A stretch of 64,000 nt of DNA. Source: CAYNUJ01 sp964573255. Lineage in GTDB: Bacteria > Bacteroidota > Ignavibacteria > Ignavibacteriales > Melioribacteraceae. A program made the translations under genes and the position numbers. Below are positions 54,249 to 63,924 of this stretch, piece by piece. The notes under the pieces were generated by a model that was given only the letters and a program-made list of their open reading frames with translations, had not been told where the DNA came from and did not search any database. Position 1 is the first letter of the stretch; the number at the start of each line of letters is the position of its first letter. The stretch lies in contig CAZNJB010000002.1 in NCBI GenBank assembly GCA_964573255.1, forward strand, positions 110,879 to 174,878. The letters run 5' to 3'.

Positions 54249-55454
54249 ATGAAGATTATTAAACCTGCAGTAAGAACTGAAAATATCAAGTATGCTGTTA
54301 GGGATATTGTAGTTTTAGCTCAGGAAGTTGCCAAAAGCGGCAAAGAGATGTTGTATTTAAATATTGGCGATCCGAATATATATGATTTTGAACCGCCACG
54401 GCATATGATTGATGCGACTTATCAAGCTATGTTAAAGAATTATAACGGCTATGCTCCATCATCAGGTATTAAAGAAGCTGTGGATGCAATTGAAAGAGAA
54501 GCCGAAAGAAAGGGTATTTCAAATATTCAAGACATTTTTGTAACTACCGGAGCCAGTGAAGCTATCGAGGTTTGCCTTTCTGCTTTGGTGAATGAAGGTG
54601 AAAATGTTCTCACACCAACACCCGGTTATCCCTTATATACAGCTGTTGCTTCTAAATTGCAGGCTATTGAGAACCCTTATTATTTGGACGAAAACAACGG
54701 CTGGCAACCGGATTTGGATGATATCCGGAGTAAAATAAACGACAAGACTAAAGCCATTATTGTAATCAATCCCAATAATCCTACCGGTTCAAATGCAGAT
54801 GAAGAAACTCTGCGAGAATTAGTTCAATTGGCTAAAGAGAATAATCTCGTGATATTTGCCGATGAGATTTATGATAAATTATTATTCGATGGCAAAAAAC
54901 ATATTTCTTTGGCTTCGTTAGACCCCGAAGTTCCGGTAATTACATTTGGCGGGCTCAGTAAAAATTATATGGTTCCGGGCTTCAGAATTGGTTGGGGGGT
55001 TGTAAGCGGTGAACACGAAATGTTGAAAGATTATATTGAGGCAATCAATAAAATTCTTCGTGCTCGCCTATCTGCAAATCATCCGGAACAGTTTGGAATT
55101 CAACCTGCACTAGAAGGGGATCAATCCCATTTAACAATTGCTATGGAAAAACTTCATAAAAGAAGAGATTTAACAGTTGAAATGCTGAATGCAATAGAAG
55201 GAATTTCCTGTGTTAAACCGGAGGGAGCGTTTTATGCTTTCCCCAAATTGCATATTAAATCGGAAGATTCACTGTTCGTTTCCGAGTTGATTAAGGAGAC
55301 AGGAGTTGTTATTGTTCCCGGTTCCGGATTCGGACAAGTGCCCGGTACAAGGCATTTCCGTGTTGTATTCCTCCCGCCGGAAGAATTGCTTGAAAAAGCA
55401 TATAAAAATATTTCAGAATTCATGAAAAAGTTCTTAGATAAATACGAAAATTAG
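54249..55454 (+). CDS. PLP aminotransferase, class I/II (AlaA-like)
   Basis: A 401-residue fold-type-I aminotransferase. IGDPNIYDF near the start, VINPNNPTGSNADEETL, ADEIYDKLLFDGK and GGLSKNYMVPGFRIGW (PLP lysine) mark the active site; RHFRVVFLPP supplies the carboxylate-binding Arg. It resembles AlaA-type alanine/valine aminotransferases, but aspartate or methionine use is possible. A perfect hairpin follows the stop. No operon partner upstream. Confidence 0.85.
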   Translation: MKIIKPAVRTENIKYAVRDIVVLAQEVAKSGKEMLYLNIGDPNIYDFEPPRHMIDATYQAMLKNYNGYAPSSGIKEAVDAIEREAERKGISNIQDIFVTTGASEAIEVCLSALVNEGENVLTPTPGYPLYTAVASKLQAIENPYYLDENNGWQPDLDDIRSKINDKTKAIIVINPNNPTGSNADEETLRELVQLAKENNLVIFADEIYDKLLFDGKKHISLASLDPEVPVITFGGLSKNYMVPGFRIGWGVVSGEHEMLKDYIEAINKILRARLSANHPEQFGIQPALEGDQSHLTIAMEKLHKRRDLTVEMLNAIEGISCVKPEGAFYAFPKLHIKSEDSLFVSELIKETGVVIVPGSGFGQVPGTRHFRVVFLPPEELLEKAYKNISEFMKKFLDKYEN

Positions 55455-55465
55455 AAATTAATACG

Positions 55466-55497
55466 GAAACGGAAGCACAAAATTGTGCTTCCGTTTC
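55466..55497 (+). terminator. Long hairpin after aminotransferase (weak T-tail)
   Basis: A perfect 15-base stem, GAAACGGAAGCACAA (55466-55480) with TTGTGCTTCCGTTTC (55483-55497), encloses a loop of two bases. The tail AATTCC is poor in T, so termination may rely on other factors. Confidence 0.7.
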
Positions 55498-55535
55498 AAT
55501 TCCTTCCTTGAATACCACAAGCCGTTTGCCTATAT

Positions 55536-56822
55536 TTGAAATTTAATTGCGAAAAAAATATTCGGTTCAAAATATTGAATAATTATAAAGCCACAAAAAT
55601 AGATAACGGAATTACGGTTATTACTGAAAATGTGCCTTACGTCCGCTCTTTTTCGCTCGGATTTTGGTTTTTTGTAGGTTCCCGGGACGAAAATGAGACA
55701 AATAACGGCATCAGCCATTTTATTGAGCATATGTTTTTTAAAGGAACCGATAAACGTTCTGCAAAAGATATTGCCGAAGAAGTTGAATCCTTAGGCGGTT
55801 ATTTGAATGCTTTTACCACTAAAGAGCATACTTGTTATTACGGACGCGGGCTTTCACATAATATTGAAAAAACTTTTGAAGTTTTAGCCGATATGCTTCA
55901 AAATTCTGTCTTCGATGAAGCAGAAATTAAAAAGGAAGCAAATGTGGTTATAGATGAACTTTACGATATTGAGGATTCTCCAGAAGAATTAATATTCGAT
56001 AAATTGGAAAGTTCCATTTACAAAGGGAATCCTTTGAGTATGCCAATTATTGGAACCGAAAAAAATATTCGTTCGTTCAACTCCGACGATTTAAGAAATT
56101 TTATAGCCGAAAATTATTCGTCGGATAATATGTTCGTGGTTGCTTCCGGTAACGTTGATCACCAAACGGTTCTTGATTTAACAAAGAAGTATATTACCAA
56201 AGAATTTAAGGGAAAAACTCAAAGAGAAAGAGCCGAGAAATTTAACATTGCTGACGAATTCCATTATAAAGATTTACAACAATCGCATTTCATTATTGCT
56301 GCGCCTACTTATGGATTCGAAAGCGAAAAAAGAGCAGCATTAAATATTCTTTCCCATATTTTAGGGGAAGGTTCTTCAAGCAGATTGTTCCAAAGATTAC
56401 GCGAAGAAAACGGAATAACTTATCAGATAAATTCTTTTGTTAATTCTTTCTTGGAAGTTTCAACTTTCGGTGTTTATTTTTCAACCAATGAAAATTCTGC
56501 GCTTAAAGCGGTCGACTTGGTGAATAAAGAATTGGATAAAATACGGACCGCTAAAGTTTCCGATAAAGAATTACAGAAAGCAAAAGAATATATAAAAGGC
56601 AATCTTTTAATGAGTTTGGAGAGTACAACTAATAGAATGTTCCGTTTGGCTCATTCTTTTATGTACTTGGGGAAATTTAAATCAGTTGACGAAAGCGTTG
56701 CCGAAATTGAAAGCGTTACAAGCGAAGAAATTTTAACTTTAGCAAATGAAATACTCAAACCGGAAAATTTGAGTACAATAATTTTAAGTTCAAAAAATCA
56801 TTTAATTCATTCAGCAGCTTAA
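55536..56822 (+). CDS. M16-family zinc metallopeptidase (processing-protease type)
   Basis: A 428-residue protein with the inverted zinc motif HxxEH: GISHFIEHMFFKGT (His, Glu, His) and the distal Glu in the DEAEIKKEANVVIDEL stretch. It is the single-copy M16B type related to mitochondrial processing peptidase. The start is uncertain: TTG 55536 has no good ribosome binding site and an in-frame TTG at 55575 gives MNNYKATK, which fits family N-termini better. nuoG starts 15 bases after the stop. Confidence 0.88.
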   Translation: MKFNCEKNIRFKILNNYKATKIDNGITVITENVPYVRSFSLGFWFFVGSRDENETNNGISHFIEHMFFKGTDKRSAKDIAEEVESLGGYLNAFTTKEHTCYYGRGLSHNIEKTFEVLADMLQNSVFDEAEIKKEANVVIDELYDIEDSPEELIFDKLESSIYKGNPLSMPIIGTEKNIRSFNSDDLRNFIAENYSSDNMFVVASGNVDHQTVLDLTKKYITKEFKGKTQRERAEKFNIADEFHYKDLQQSHFIIAAPTYGFESEKRAALNILSHILGEGSSSRLFQRLREENGITYQINSFVNSFLEVSTFGVYFSTNENSALKAVDLVNKELDKIRTAKVSDKELQKAKEYIKGNLLMSLESTTNRMFRLAHSFMYLGKFKSVDESVAEIESVTSEEILTLANEILKPENLSTIILSSKNHLIHSAA

Positions 56823-56837
56823 TTGAAGGATTTGAAA

Positions 56838-58502
56838 ATGCCAAAGCTTACTATTGACGGAAAAGAGATAGAATTTAAGCAAGGACAGACGGTTATTGAA
56901 GCCGCAAGAGAAAACGGTGTGGAAATACCTCACTTCTGCTGGCATCCGAAATTATCCGTTTCGGGCAATTGCAGAATGTGTTTAGTGGAAATTGAGAAAA
57001 TGCCTAAATTGGCTATTGCTTGCTCAACACTTGCAATGGACGGAATGGTTGTAAACGTGAATTCCGATAGAGCGTTGGAAGCTCGAAATGCTGTTATGGA
57101 ATTCTTATTAGTGAACCACCCGCTCGATTGTCCAATTTGCGATGAGGCAGGTGAGTGTAAATTACAAGATTATGCTTTTAAACATTCAAAAGGTGAAAGC
57201 CGTTTTGTAGAAGAAAAAAATCATAAGGACAAACGTGTTGAACTCGGTCCTAGAATAATGTTTGACGGCGAAAGATGTATCTCATGTTCCCGCTGTATTC
57301 GTTTTTCAGACGAAATTGTTGGTAAAAAACAGCTCACCTTTGTTCAACGTGGAGATAAAGTTACCATCACTACTTTCCCGGGCGAATCGTTTGATAATCC
57401 TTATACATTGAACACGGTTGATATTTGTCCCGTTGGTGCACTTACAAGCAAAGACTTCCGTTTCCAATCGAGAGTTTGGGAATTGTCTTCAACCGATTCC
57501 GTTTGTATCGGATGTAGCAGAGGATGTAACATAAATGTTTGGACGAGAGACAATAAAATCCAAAGATTAACTCCTCGCAGCAACGATGAGGTAAACAGCG
57601 ATTGGATGTGCGACGATGGAAGATTAAACACATTCAGATTTGTTAATGCGGATAATCGTGTTGATGGTCCTTTCGTTCGCAGGGATGGTGGATTAAAAAG
57701 TACCGAATGGGAAGAAGCTCTTGCATTTACTGCAGATGAGTTGAAGAAATATAAAGCAAACGAGATTGCTTTTGTTGCTTCTCCTTTCGCTACTGTTGAA
57801 GACCTTTATACGTTCAAAAAATTCGCTTCCGATTTAGGCGTAAAAGATTTTTACTCATTCAGTCATGTTATTCCAAATTCCGGGGATGACCTTTTGATTA
57901 TGGATGATAAATCCCCCAATAGTTTTGCGCTTGAAATTTTGGGAATGAAAAGTGACGATAATACAATCGAAAAATTAATATCAAAAATTAAATCGAAAGA
58001 GATTAAAGCAGTTTATTTATTGGAAGAGTCCAGCGATTTCAACTCCGAGGAAATTAAATCCATTTCCGATGCTGAGTTTGTAGTATGTCACTCTACTAAT
58101 TTTAACGGAATAACTGAAATTGCCGATGTAGTTTTCCCGGCGTCAACTTACGCAGAGAAAAATGGAACCCTTATCAATTTCCAAGGAAGAATACAAAGAT
58201 TGAAGGTTGCCGTTGCTACAAAAGATTTAGATACGGCGTTAGATCATACTACTTTAAGTAAATGGGAAAGATTTGGAACGGAGTTCGACAGATGGGCGCA
58301 AGGTCCTAAGTATGATGCTAAATCCGGATGGAAAATTCTTACTGCACTTTCTCAATTTACCGGAAAGAAAATGGATTATAATTTAGCGGAAGATGTTTTC
58401 AATGAATTATCTTCCAAACTTGATGCTTTCAAAGGCATCGATTATGATGAAATTGCCGACCAAGGCGTATTATTAAAAAATATTGAAATTGAAGCAGTTT
58501 AG
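56838..58502 (+). CDS. nuoG: NADH-quinone oxidoreductase subunit G (short form)
   Basis: A 554-residue complex-I subunit. Clusters in order: 2Fe-2S (HFCWHPKL..CRMC), the H-Cx2C-type N4-like site (HPLDCPICDEAGECKL), 4Fe-4S in CISCSRCIRF and CPVGAL, and the CIGCSRGC site, followed by a reduced molybdopterin-oxidoreductase-like domain. Full NuoG is usually 700-900 residues, so the C-terminal domain is shortened. ATG 56838 is preferred over TTG 56823 because GAAGGA stands 7 bases before it. nuoH follows. Confidence 0.9.
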   Translation: MPKLTIDGKEIEFKQGQTVIEAARENGVEIPHFCWHPKLSVSGNCRMCLVEIEKMPKLAIACSTLAMDGMVVNVNSDRALEARNAVMEFLLVNHPLDCPICDEAGECKLQDYAFKHSKGESRFVEEKNHKDKRVELGPRIMFDGERCISCSRCIRFSDEIVGKKQLTFVQRGDKVTITTFPGESFDNPYTLNTVDICPVGALTSKDFRFQSRVWELSSTDSVCIGCSRGCNINVWTRDNKIQRLTPRSNDEVNSDWMCDDGRLNTFRFVNADNRVDGPFVRRDGGLKSTEWEEALAFTADELKKYKANEIAFVASPFATVEDLYTFKKFASDLGVKDFYSFSHVIPNSGDDLLIMDDKSPNSFALEILGMKSDDNTIEKLISKIKSKEIKAVYLLEESSDFNSEEIKSISDAEFVVCHSTNFNGITEIADVVFPASTYAEKNGTLINFQGRIQRLKVAVATKDLDTALDHTTLSKWERFGTEFDRWAQGPKYDAKSGWKILTALSQFTGKKMDYNLAEDVFNELSSKLDAFKGIDYDEIADQGVLLKNIEIEAV

Positions 58503-58518
58503 TTCGGAGTAATTAAGA

Positions 58519-59550
58519 ATGGATATTTGGCAAATTATTTTAGTTACTGCAATTAAGATTTTTATTGTTGTGAATGTGCTTTTAATGAGTGTTTCATATC
58601 TAGTTCTATTCGAAAGAAAGATAAGCGCTTGGGCACAAAACCGTAAAGGACCCAACAGAGTAGGTGTATGGGGACTTTTGCAGCCCTTTGCGGATGTTTT
58701 CAAACTATTGCTGAAGGAAGATATCGTTCCCGAAAGGGCAAACAAATTCTTGCATAGTTTAGCACCAATTATTACGCTTTTTGTGGCATTTTCCACTTAT
58801 GCTGTAATTCCTTTCGGTCCGGAGGTTACAATCTTCGGTCAGTCGGTACAGCTTGTGGTTGCCGATATTAATATTGGTATTTTATATGTTTTAGCATTAA
58901 CTTCTATTGGTGTTTACGGAATTACATTTGCCGGTTGGTCATCTGGAAGCAAGTACAGTTTAATCGGTGGAATCCGTTCTGCAGCTCAAATGATATCTTA
59001 CGAAGTATCGATGGGTTTTTCAATTGCGGGTGTACTATTGTTAAGCGGTTCTTTAAGACCTGTTGAAATAGTGAATGCACAATATGGCTGGATGTGGAAC
59101 GCAATTCTTCAGCCGATTGGTTTTATTACGTTTGTTGTTTCGGCATTTGCGGAAACAAATAGATTACCTTTTGATTTACCTGAAGCAGAACCCGAATTGG
59201 TGGGCGGTTATCATACAGAATATAGCAGTATGAAATTTGCCGGGTTCTTCTTAGCCGAATATGCCAATATGATAATTGCAAGTGCTTTAATTGTAACTCT
59301 TTATTTAGGCGGATGGCAAGTTCCTTATATAGATAAACTCGGATTAAGCGAAGGTTTAACTGCGATTCTGCAAATTTTAGCGTTTATGCTTAAAGTCGGA
59401 TTTATGCTCTTCTTCTTCATTTGGGTTAGATGGAGCATTCCCCGCTTTAGATACGATCAGCTTATGAATATCGGCTGGAAAGTTATGTTTCCCTTGTCTT
59501 TATTAAATTTAATTTGGGTCGCTGTTCTCATAATGGTTTTTAATTTATAA
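58519..59550 (+). CDS. nuoH: NADH-quinone oxidoreductase subunit H
   Basis: A 343-residue membrane subunit at the quinone site of complex I. ERKISAWAQNRKGPNRVG near residue 34 and AETNRLPFDLPEAEPELVGG about residue 215 are the diagnostic loops. It has about eight transmembrane helices. It lies 16 bases after nuoG, and nuoI follows 11 bases later. Confidence 0.96.
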   Translation: MDIWQIILVTAIKIFIVVNVLLMSVSYLVLFERKISAWAQNRKGPNRVGVWGLLQPFADVFKLLLKEDIVPERANKFLHSLAPIITLFVAFSTYAVIPFGPEVTIFGQSVQLVVADINIGILYVLALTSIGVYGITFAGWSSGSKYSLIGGIRSAAQMISYEVSMGFSIAGVLLLSGSLRPVEIVNAQYGWMWNAILQPIGFITFVVSAFAETNRLPFDLPEAEPELVGGYHTEYSSMKFAGFFLAEYANMIIASALIVTLYLGGWQVPYIDKLGLSEGLTAILQILAFMLKVGFMLFFFIWVRWSIPRFRYDQLMNIGWKVMFPLSLLNLIWVAVLIMVFNL

Positions 59551-59561
59551 AGGTTTGCAAG

Positions 59562-60056
59562 ATGGCTGTCAAAAAGAGAAAAAAAGATTTAACGTTTTTA
59601 GAAAGAATATACATTCCGGAAATTGCAAAAGGTTTGGCGCTAACTCTTAAGCAAATGTTTCGCCCTCGCGTTACGATGGAATATCCGGAAGAAAAATTTA
59701 TCCCCTCGGCTTCTTACAGAGGAAGACCCGTATTGGTGGAAGAAAAAAATGGTGAGGAAAGATGCGTTGCATGCGGTCTTTGCTCGCGTGTTTGTCCTGC
59801 ATTAGCTATTGAAGTAAGAGCCAACGAAACGGAATTAGAAAAAGAGAGATATCCCGAAAAATTCGAAATAAATATGCTTCGCTGCATCTTTTGCGGTTTC
59901 TGCGAAGAAGTTTGTCCCGAAGAAGCTATTGTTATGAGTAAAGACTACGAACTTGTTTTTACTAATAGGGAAGACGGAATTTTCGGAAAGGATAAATTAT
60001 TAGTTCCGGTTGAACAACTTCAAGACAGACTGGATTTTTTGCGTAAGTTTAAGTAA
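59562..60056 (+). CDS. nuoI: NADH-quinone oxidoreductase subunit I
   Basis: A 164-residue 2x4Fe-4S ferredoxin-type subunit that carries electrons towards the quinone site. The two clusters are CVACGLCSRVCP and CIFCGFCEEVCP. RGRPVLVEEKNGEERC precedes the first. NuoJ and the rest of the membrane arm would usually follow, but a T9SS cargo gene comes 32 bases later. Confidence 0.96.
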   Translation: MAVKKRKKDLTFLERIYIPEIAKGLALTLKQMFRPRVTMEYPEEKFIPSASYRGRPVLVEEKNGEERCVACGLCSRVCPALAIEVRANETELEKERYPEKFEINMLRCIFCGFCEEVCPEEAIVMSKDYELVFTNREDGIFGKDKLLVPVEQLQDRLDFLRKFK

Positions 60057-60088
60057 TTTCCGCACCGGACTGATCTATTAAAATTATT

Positions 60089-61744
60089 ATGAAGCGAGTA
60101 ATAATCGCCATATTGCTCATGTGGGCTTATTCTGTCTTTTTTGCGCAGGAGGAACCTGTTAAATATAAGTATTTTGCACCTGAATACGTCTCCCTGGAAA
60201 ATGAATTCGAGTTAACAAATTTTGTAAAGTTTAATTCCGATTCTATTTTTGCTTTTTATAATCGACTTGTAATTGATAGGGATTTCGAACTCGATTCAGT
60301 AGTGCTTTATACTGCCGATTCCGTTTTTTCCATTGAATATTTTCAGCCTGAGACAGATGAAATATTAAAGAATGTTTACGAAATAAAAATAGATAGAAAC
60401 GATTCCTTAATATTTAGGTCGCCGTATTTGCAAATCCTTTATTTTGGGAGAGCGCTAAATGAAGGTGAATTGAAGTTTCATTTCAAATATAAAACAGTAA
60501 CATTTTCAGATACATTATTTAAGGATTCCCCTTTATTTATCAATACCGAAAGCGATAAAATTAATATTTACCGCCATTCCCTCTATTCCGAGAAAGCATT
60601 TAAGTTTACCGATAAATTTGAAATTCAATTAACTGAGAAACTTCCCAAAGAAAATGGTGTACTAAATATTTGGATGAAATTCCTTTCCGATTCACATTAT
60701 CCGTTTGTTTTAGTTGCAAACGATAAAACAGATTCTCTGATGAGTTTTAGTATTACTCAAGCCGGACTGATTAAATTTGAACCGACATACAGACTTCTCC
60801 TTTGGGAGGATGCTTTTATTTCGCGTTCGGTTTGGAATAAATTTAGTTTATTTTTTGACGCAAACACTGATGAAATTAAATTGATGATAAACGGAAAATT
60901 GATAGCTTCTATCAGTCAAGCAAATATTTCTTTCTTGAGAGATGTGATTTTCGAATTGAAAAGCGGCGATAATTTCGTTTGTGTTGATGAGTTATATTAC
61001 GGAATAGATTCTCGTGAAAATAATTCCCAAATAGATCGAGTTCATTTTATTCCATCACCGAATGATAGTGTTAAAACAGTTTATTCCTACTCGTTCGACA
61101 AGTACGAAGTGAGGAATGAAGATGAAGAAATTAGAATCTCTTTCGGGAATTCTAATCCTGAAATTATTGAGGGTAATTTACCTATATTTTCTGCGGCTCC
61201 CGAGCTTACGATGAATTATTACAATAATTATTTCGAACTGCAGTGGATGTCCCAAAATATTGAATTTGCTAAAGAGTTTATAGTGCAGAAATCGGTTGAT
61301 GGAAATGAATTTGAAAATATGATTGTTGTTGAAGTGGATTCGGATTACACAGAAAAAGTTTATTCATTTTCAGATGTAAGGGATATAAATAATCAAGTTG
61401 TTTATTATCGGATAGTACAAATTAATAAAGATAATTCCGAAGTTTATTCGAACCAATTAAAAGTGGGACTGGGAGAAATAGAGGAATTTGCACTCGATCA
61501 AAATTATCCGAATCCTTTTAATCCGGTTACAAATATTACTTTGGAAGTATTTGTTCCCGGCGAATATACAATTTCCATTTACGATTTAGTTGGCAAAAAA
61601 TTAGCCGAAATATTTCAAGGAAATTTGAACAGTGGCAAGCATACTTTCTCCTTCGACGGATCCGAATTGCCTTCCGGAATATATTTTTATGAAGTTATTT
61701 CTCCTTCCTCTTCGCAAGTAATGAAAATGATTTTAGCTAAATAA
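60089..61744 (+). CDS. T9SS C-terminal-sorted secreted protein of unknown function
   Basis: A 551-residue protein with signal peptide (cut near FFAQ, residue 20). The large middle part has beta-rich stretches, perhaps a concanavalin/LamG-like sandwich at about 175-340, and a fibronectin-like segment (about 365-455; ELQWMSQNIEFAKEFIVQK). The last 80 residues are the type IX sorting domain opening ALDQNYPNPFNPVTNI. Surface or secreted location is expected. The function is not identifiable. yifB follows after 15 bases. Confidence 0.78.
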   Translation: MKRVIIAILLMWAYSVFFAQEEPVKYKYFAPEYVSLENEFELTNFVKFNSDSIFAFYNRLVIDRDFELDSVVLYTADSVFSIEYFQPETDEILKNVYEIKIDRNDSLIFRSPYLQILYFGRALNEGELKFHFKYKTVTFSDTLFKDSPLFINTESDKINIYRHSLYSEKAFKFTDKFEIQLTEKLPKENGVLNIWMKFLSDSHYPFVLVANDKTDSLMSFSITQAGLIKFEPTYRLLLWEDAFISRSVWNKFSLFFDANTDEIKLMINGKLIASISQANISFLRDVIFELKSGDNFVCVDELYYGIDSRENNSQIDRVHFIPSPNDSVKTVYSYSFDKYEVRNEDEEIRISFGNSNPEIIEGNLPIFSAAPELTMNYYNNYFELQWMSQNIEFAKEFIVQKSVDGNEFENMIVVEVDSDYTEKVYSFSDVRDINNQVVYYRIVQINKDNSEVYSNQLKVGLGEIEEFALDQNYPNPFNPVTNITLEVFVPGEYTISIYDLVGKKLAEIFQGNLNSGKHTFSFDGSELPSGIYFYEVISPSSSQVMKMILAK

Positions 61745-61759
61745 ATTTCATACTTTATT

Positions 61760-63298
61760 ATGCTTGCAAAAGTTTTTTCAGGCGCTACACAAGGCATTGA
61801 CGCTTATGTAGTAGAGGTTGAAATTCATTCCGAAAAGAATCTGCCATCTATTACAATTGTGGGTTTACCGGATAGCGCAGTAAAAGAAAGTAGAGAGAGG
61901 GTAACTGCTGCAATTAAAAACTCAGGTTTAATCTTTCCCAAAAGAAAAATTACAATTAACTTGGCTCCTGCTGACATAAAGAAGGAAGGGAGTAGTTTCG
62001 ATCTGCCTATAGCTATTGGAATTTTATGCAGTGCAGAAGAATTAATTTCTTCGATGTTGGAAGATACTCTTATCTTGGGCGAACTTTCTTTGGATGGCAC
62101 AATTAGGAAGATCAAAGGGGCATTGCCTATTGCAGTTGCAGCGAAAAAATTTGGTTTTAAAAGATTGCTTTTACCTACTGATTCCGCTGCCGAGGCTTCT
62201 ATTGTTGAAGGGATTGAGGTGTTTCCAGTTAATGCATTAAACGAAGCTGTCGGATTTTTAACAGGAAACTTTACAATTCAAAAAGCATACACCAATAGAG
62301 ATGAATTGTTTAATAAAATAAATAAGTATCATCTGGATTTTTCAGATGTTAAAGGTCAGGAAAATGTAAAGAGAGCACTGGAGATTGCTGCTGCCGGCGG
62401 GCATAATATTTTGATGATAGGACCACCGGGTTCTGGCAAAACTATGCTCGCAAAAAGGCTGCCTTCAATTCTGCCGCCTTTAAGTTTTGAAGAGGCTTTA
62501 GAAACAACAAAAATCCATTCCGTTGCTGGAATTTTGCCCAAGGATACAGCTTTAATTACCGAGCGTCCTTTCAGAAGTCCACATCACACAGTTTCCGATG
62601 CGGCATTAATAGGAGGCGGTTCTTTTCCTAAACCGGGAGAAGTTTCCTTTGCGCATCATGGGGTTCTATTTTTAGATGAATTGCCTGAATTCAAAAAAAA
62701 TGTTCTCGAAGTTCTGCGTCAACCGCTGGAAGATTACAAAGTGACCGTTAGCCGTTCGAAAATGTCGCTGGAATTTCCGGCTAATTTTATGCTTGCAGCA
62801 GCTATGAATCCCTGCCCATGCGGTTACTACACGGATCCCAATCGTACTTGTACGTGCAACGAAGGTATGATTCAGCGTTATATGTCCAAAATTTCCGGTC
62901 CACTGCTCGATAGAATTGATATTCATATAGAAGTTCCTGCGGTCAAATATAAAGAACTGGCCTCAAAAACTTCGGGTGAAAGCTCCTCTGAAATCAGGGA
63001 AAGAGTTGTAAAAGCAAGAAAAATTCAGCAGGAAAGATTTGCAGCCGTTCCATCGGTTTACAACAACGCAGATATGGGTTCTAAACAAATTAGAACTTAT
63101 TGCAGCCTAAATTCCGATTGCGAAAATTTGTTGAAAATGGCTATGACTAATCTCGGTTTATCCGCTCGAGCATACGATAGAATTTTGAAAGTTAGCCGTA
63201 CCATAGCGGATTTAGAAGGGGAAGCGGAAATTCAACCTGCTCATATAAGCGAAGCGATTCAGTATAGAACGCTCGATAGGGAATTGTGGAAATACTGA
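61760..63298 (+). CDS. YifB/ComM-family Mg-chelatase-like AAA+ ATPase
   Basis: A 512-residue protein: N-terminal ChlI-like domain (FSGATQGIDAYVVEVE, VGLPDSAVKESRERV), a Walker A GPPGSGKT near residue 218, Walker B VLFLDELPEF near 300, and the C-terminal Mg-chelatase-type domain with CPCGYYTD. ComM is a helicase promoting branch migration in natural transformation in gamma-proteobacteria; elsewhere the role is less sure. It begins 15 bases after the T9SS gene. Confidence 0.93.
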   Translation: MLAKVFSGATQGIDAYVVEVEIHSEKNLPSITIVGLPDSAVKESRERVTAAIKNSGLIFPKRKITINLAPADIKKEGSSFDLPIAIGILCSAEELISSMLEDTLILGELSLDGTIRKIKGALPIAVAAKKFGFKRLLLPTDSAAEASIVEGIEVFPVNALNEAVGFLTGNFTIQKAYTNRDELFNKINKYHLDFSDVKGQENVKRALEIAAAGGHNILMIGPPGSGKTMLAKRLPSILPPLSFEEALETTKIHSVAGILPKDTALITERPFRSPHHTVSDAALIGGGSFPKPGEVSFAHHGVLFLDELPEFKKNVLEVLRQPLEDYKVTVSRSKMSLEFPANFMLAAAMNPCPCGYYTDPNRTCTCNEGMIQRYMSKISGPLLDRIDIHIEVPAVKYKELASKTSGESSSEIRERVVKARKIQQERFAAVPSVYNNADMGSKQIRTYCSLNSDCENLLKMAMTNLGLSARAYDRILKVSRTIADLEGEAEIQPAHISEAIQYRTLDRELWKY

Positions 63299-63390
63299 GG
63301 CACTAAGGTGTAAAAGTGTATGTTAAAAATTTGAATATTAATCTTGCACTAACTATTGATCTATACATAGACAAACTAGAAATAATAAAC

Positions 63391-63451
63391 GAGAAATGAG
63401 AATAGAAGTAACTAGAAGTGAGAAATAAGAAATGAGAAGTAAGAAGTTAGA
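63391..63451 (+). repeat. Purine-rich imperfect tandem repeat
   Basis: Successive units such as GAGAAATGAGAA, TAGAAGTGAGAA and AATGAGAAGTAAGAAG repeat a roughly 7-12 base purine theme with few pyrimidines. It has no frame of its own. Confidence 0.45.
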
Positions 63452-63528
63452 TGAATTTAATTTTCCTGAATAACAATGAATGAATTTATTTTGAAAATAT
63501 GTGAAAGAGAGATTTTGTGATGATAAGG

Positions 63529-63571
63529 AAATGGGGGAGAAGCATAAATGCTGTCGAAAACGACCCCATTT
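63529..63571. other. Three-way-junction-like inverted repeats
   Basis: Outer arms AAATGGGG (63529-63536) and CCCCATTT (63564-63571) are exact complements. Between them lie AGCAT-AA-ATGCT (63541-63552) and GTCG-AAAA-CGAC (63553-63564), so the strand could fold into a stem with two side hairpins. Confidence 0.45.
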
Positions 63572-63691
63572 CGCAACTAAGAGAAGAAAAATATAATTTT
63601 CAATTATAAAACTCTTGCATTATTTAAAAAGAAATTCTATTTTTGGTGCTCTGTAAAAAATAGTATTTGCAGATTTGAAATTTTGACTGTT

Positions 63692-63774
63692 GGGGAGGCG
63701 CCGAAGTTGGAGAGTCGGGGCGGACTGTAAATCCGTTGGCAACGCCTGAGGGGGTTCGATTCCCTCCCTCCCCA
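63692..63774 (+). tRNA. tRNA-Tyr (anticodon GTA)
   Basis: An 83-base class-II tRNA. The acceptor stem GGGGAGG (63692-63698) pairs fully with CCTCCCC (63767-63773), discriminator A. The anticodon loop CTGTAAA places GTA at 63727-63729. A long variable arm (GTTGGCAACGCC) and the T-arm GGGGG-TTCGATT-CCCTC are present. CCA is not encoded. Confidence 0.95.
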
Positions 63775-63879
63775 CATTGTTCTTTTAAGAAATGATGATT
63801 TCTTTACCGGCATCCTCACTTCATCGCCGCTAAAGAGTTACGCTAAAACCGATGTTGGACGGGGAATAAAGCCGTCTGG

Positions 63880-63906
63880 TTCAATCATTTAAGATTGAAT
63901 CTTTTT
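63880..63906 (+). terminator. Possible terminator between the two tRNA genes
   Basis: TTCAATC (63880-63886) pairs with GATTGAA (63893-63899) over a 6-base loop, followed by TCTTTTT. The stem is only 7 bases and AT-rich. Confidence 0.5.
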
Positions 63907-63924
63907 GATAAGTTTATATGATAA

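Larger units (their letters stand above)
63299..63691. other. Intergenic gap with purine-rich repeats and a folded element
   Basis: There are 393 bases between yifB and tRNA-Tyr without a supported gene. At 63391-63451 lies a purine-rich stretch of imperfect GAAATGAGAA-type repeats. At 63529-63571 an outer 8-base stem encloses two small hairpins. The rest is plain AT-rich DNA, including the tRNA promoter region. Confidence 0.55.

Noticed and set aside
63775..63924. A third tRNA between the Tyr and Gly tRNAs
   Set aside because: No 7-base acceptor pairing with a TTCRANY T-loop is present in this 150-base spacer.
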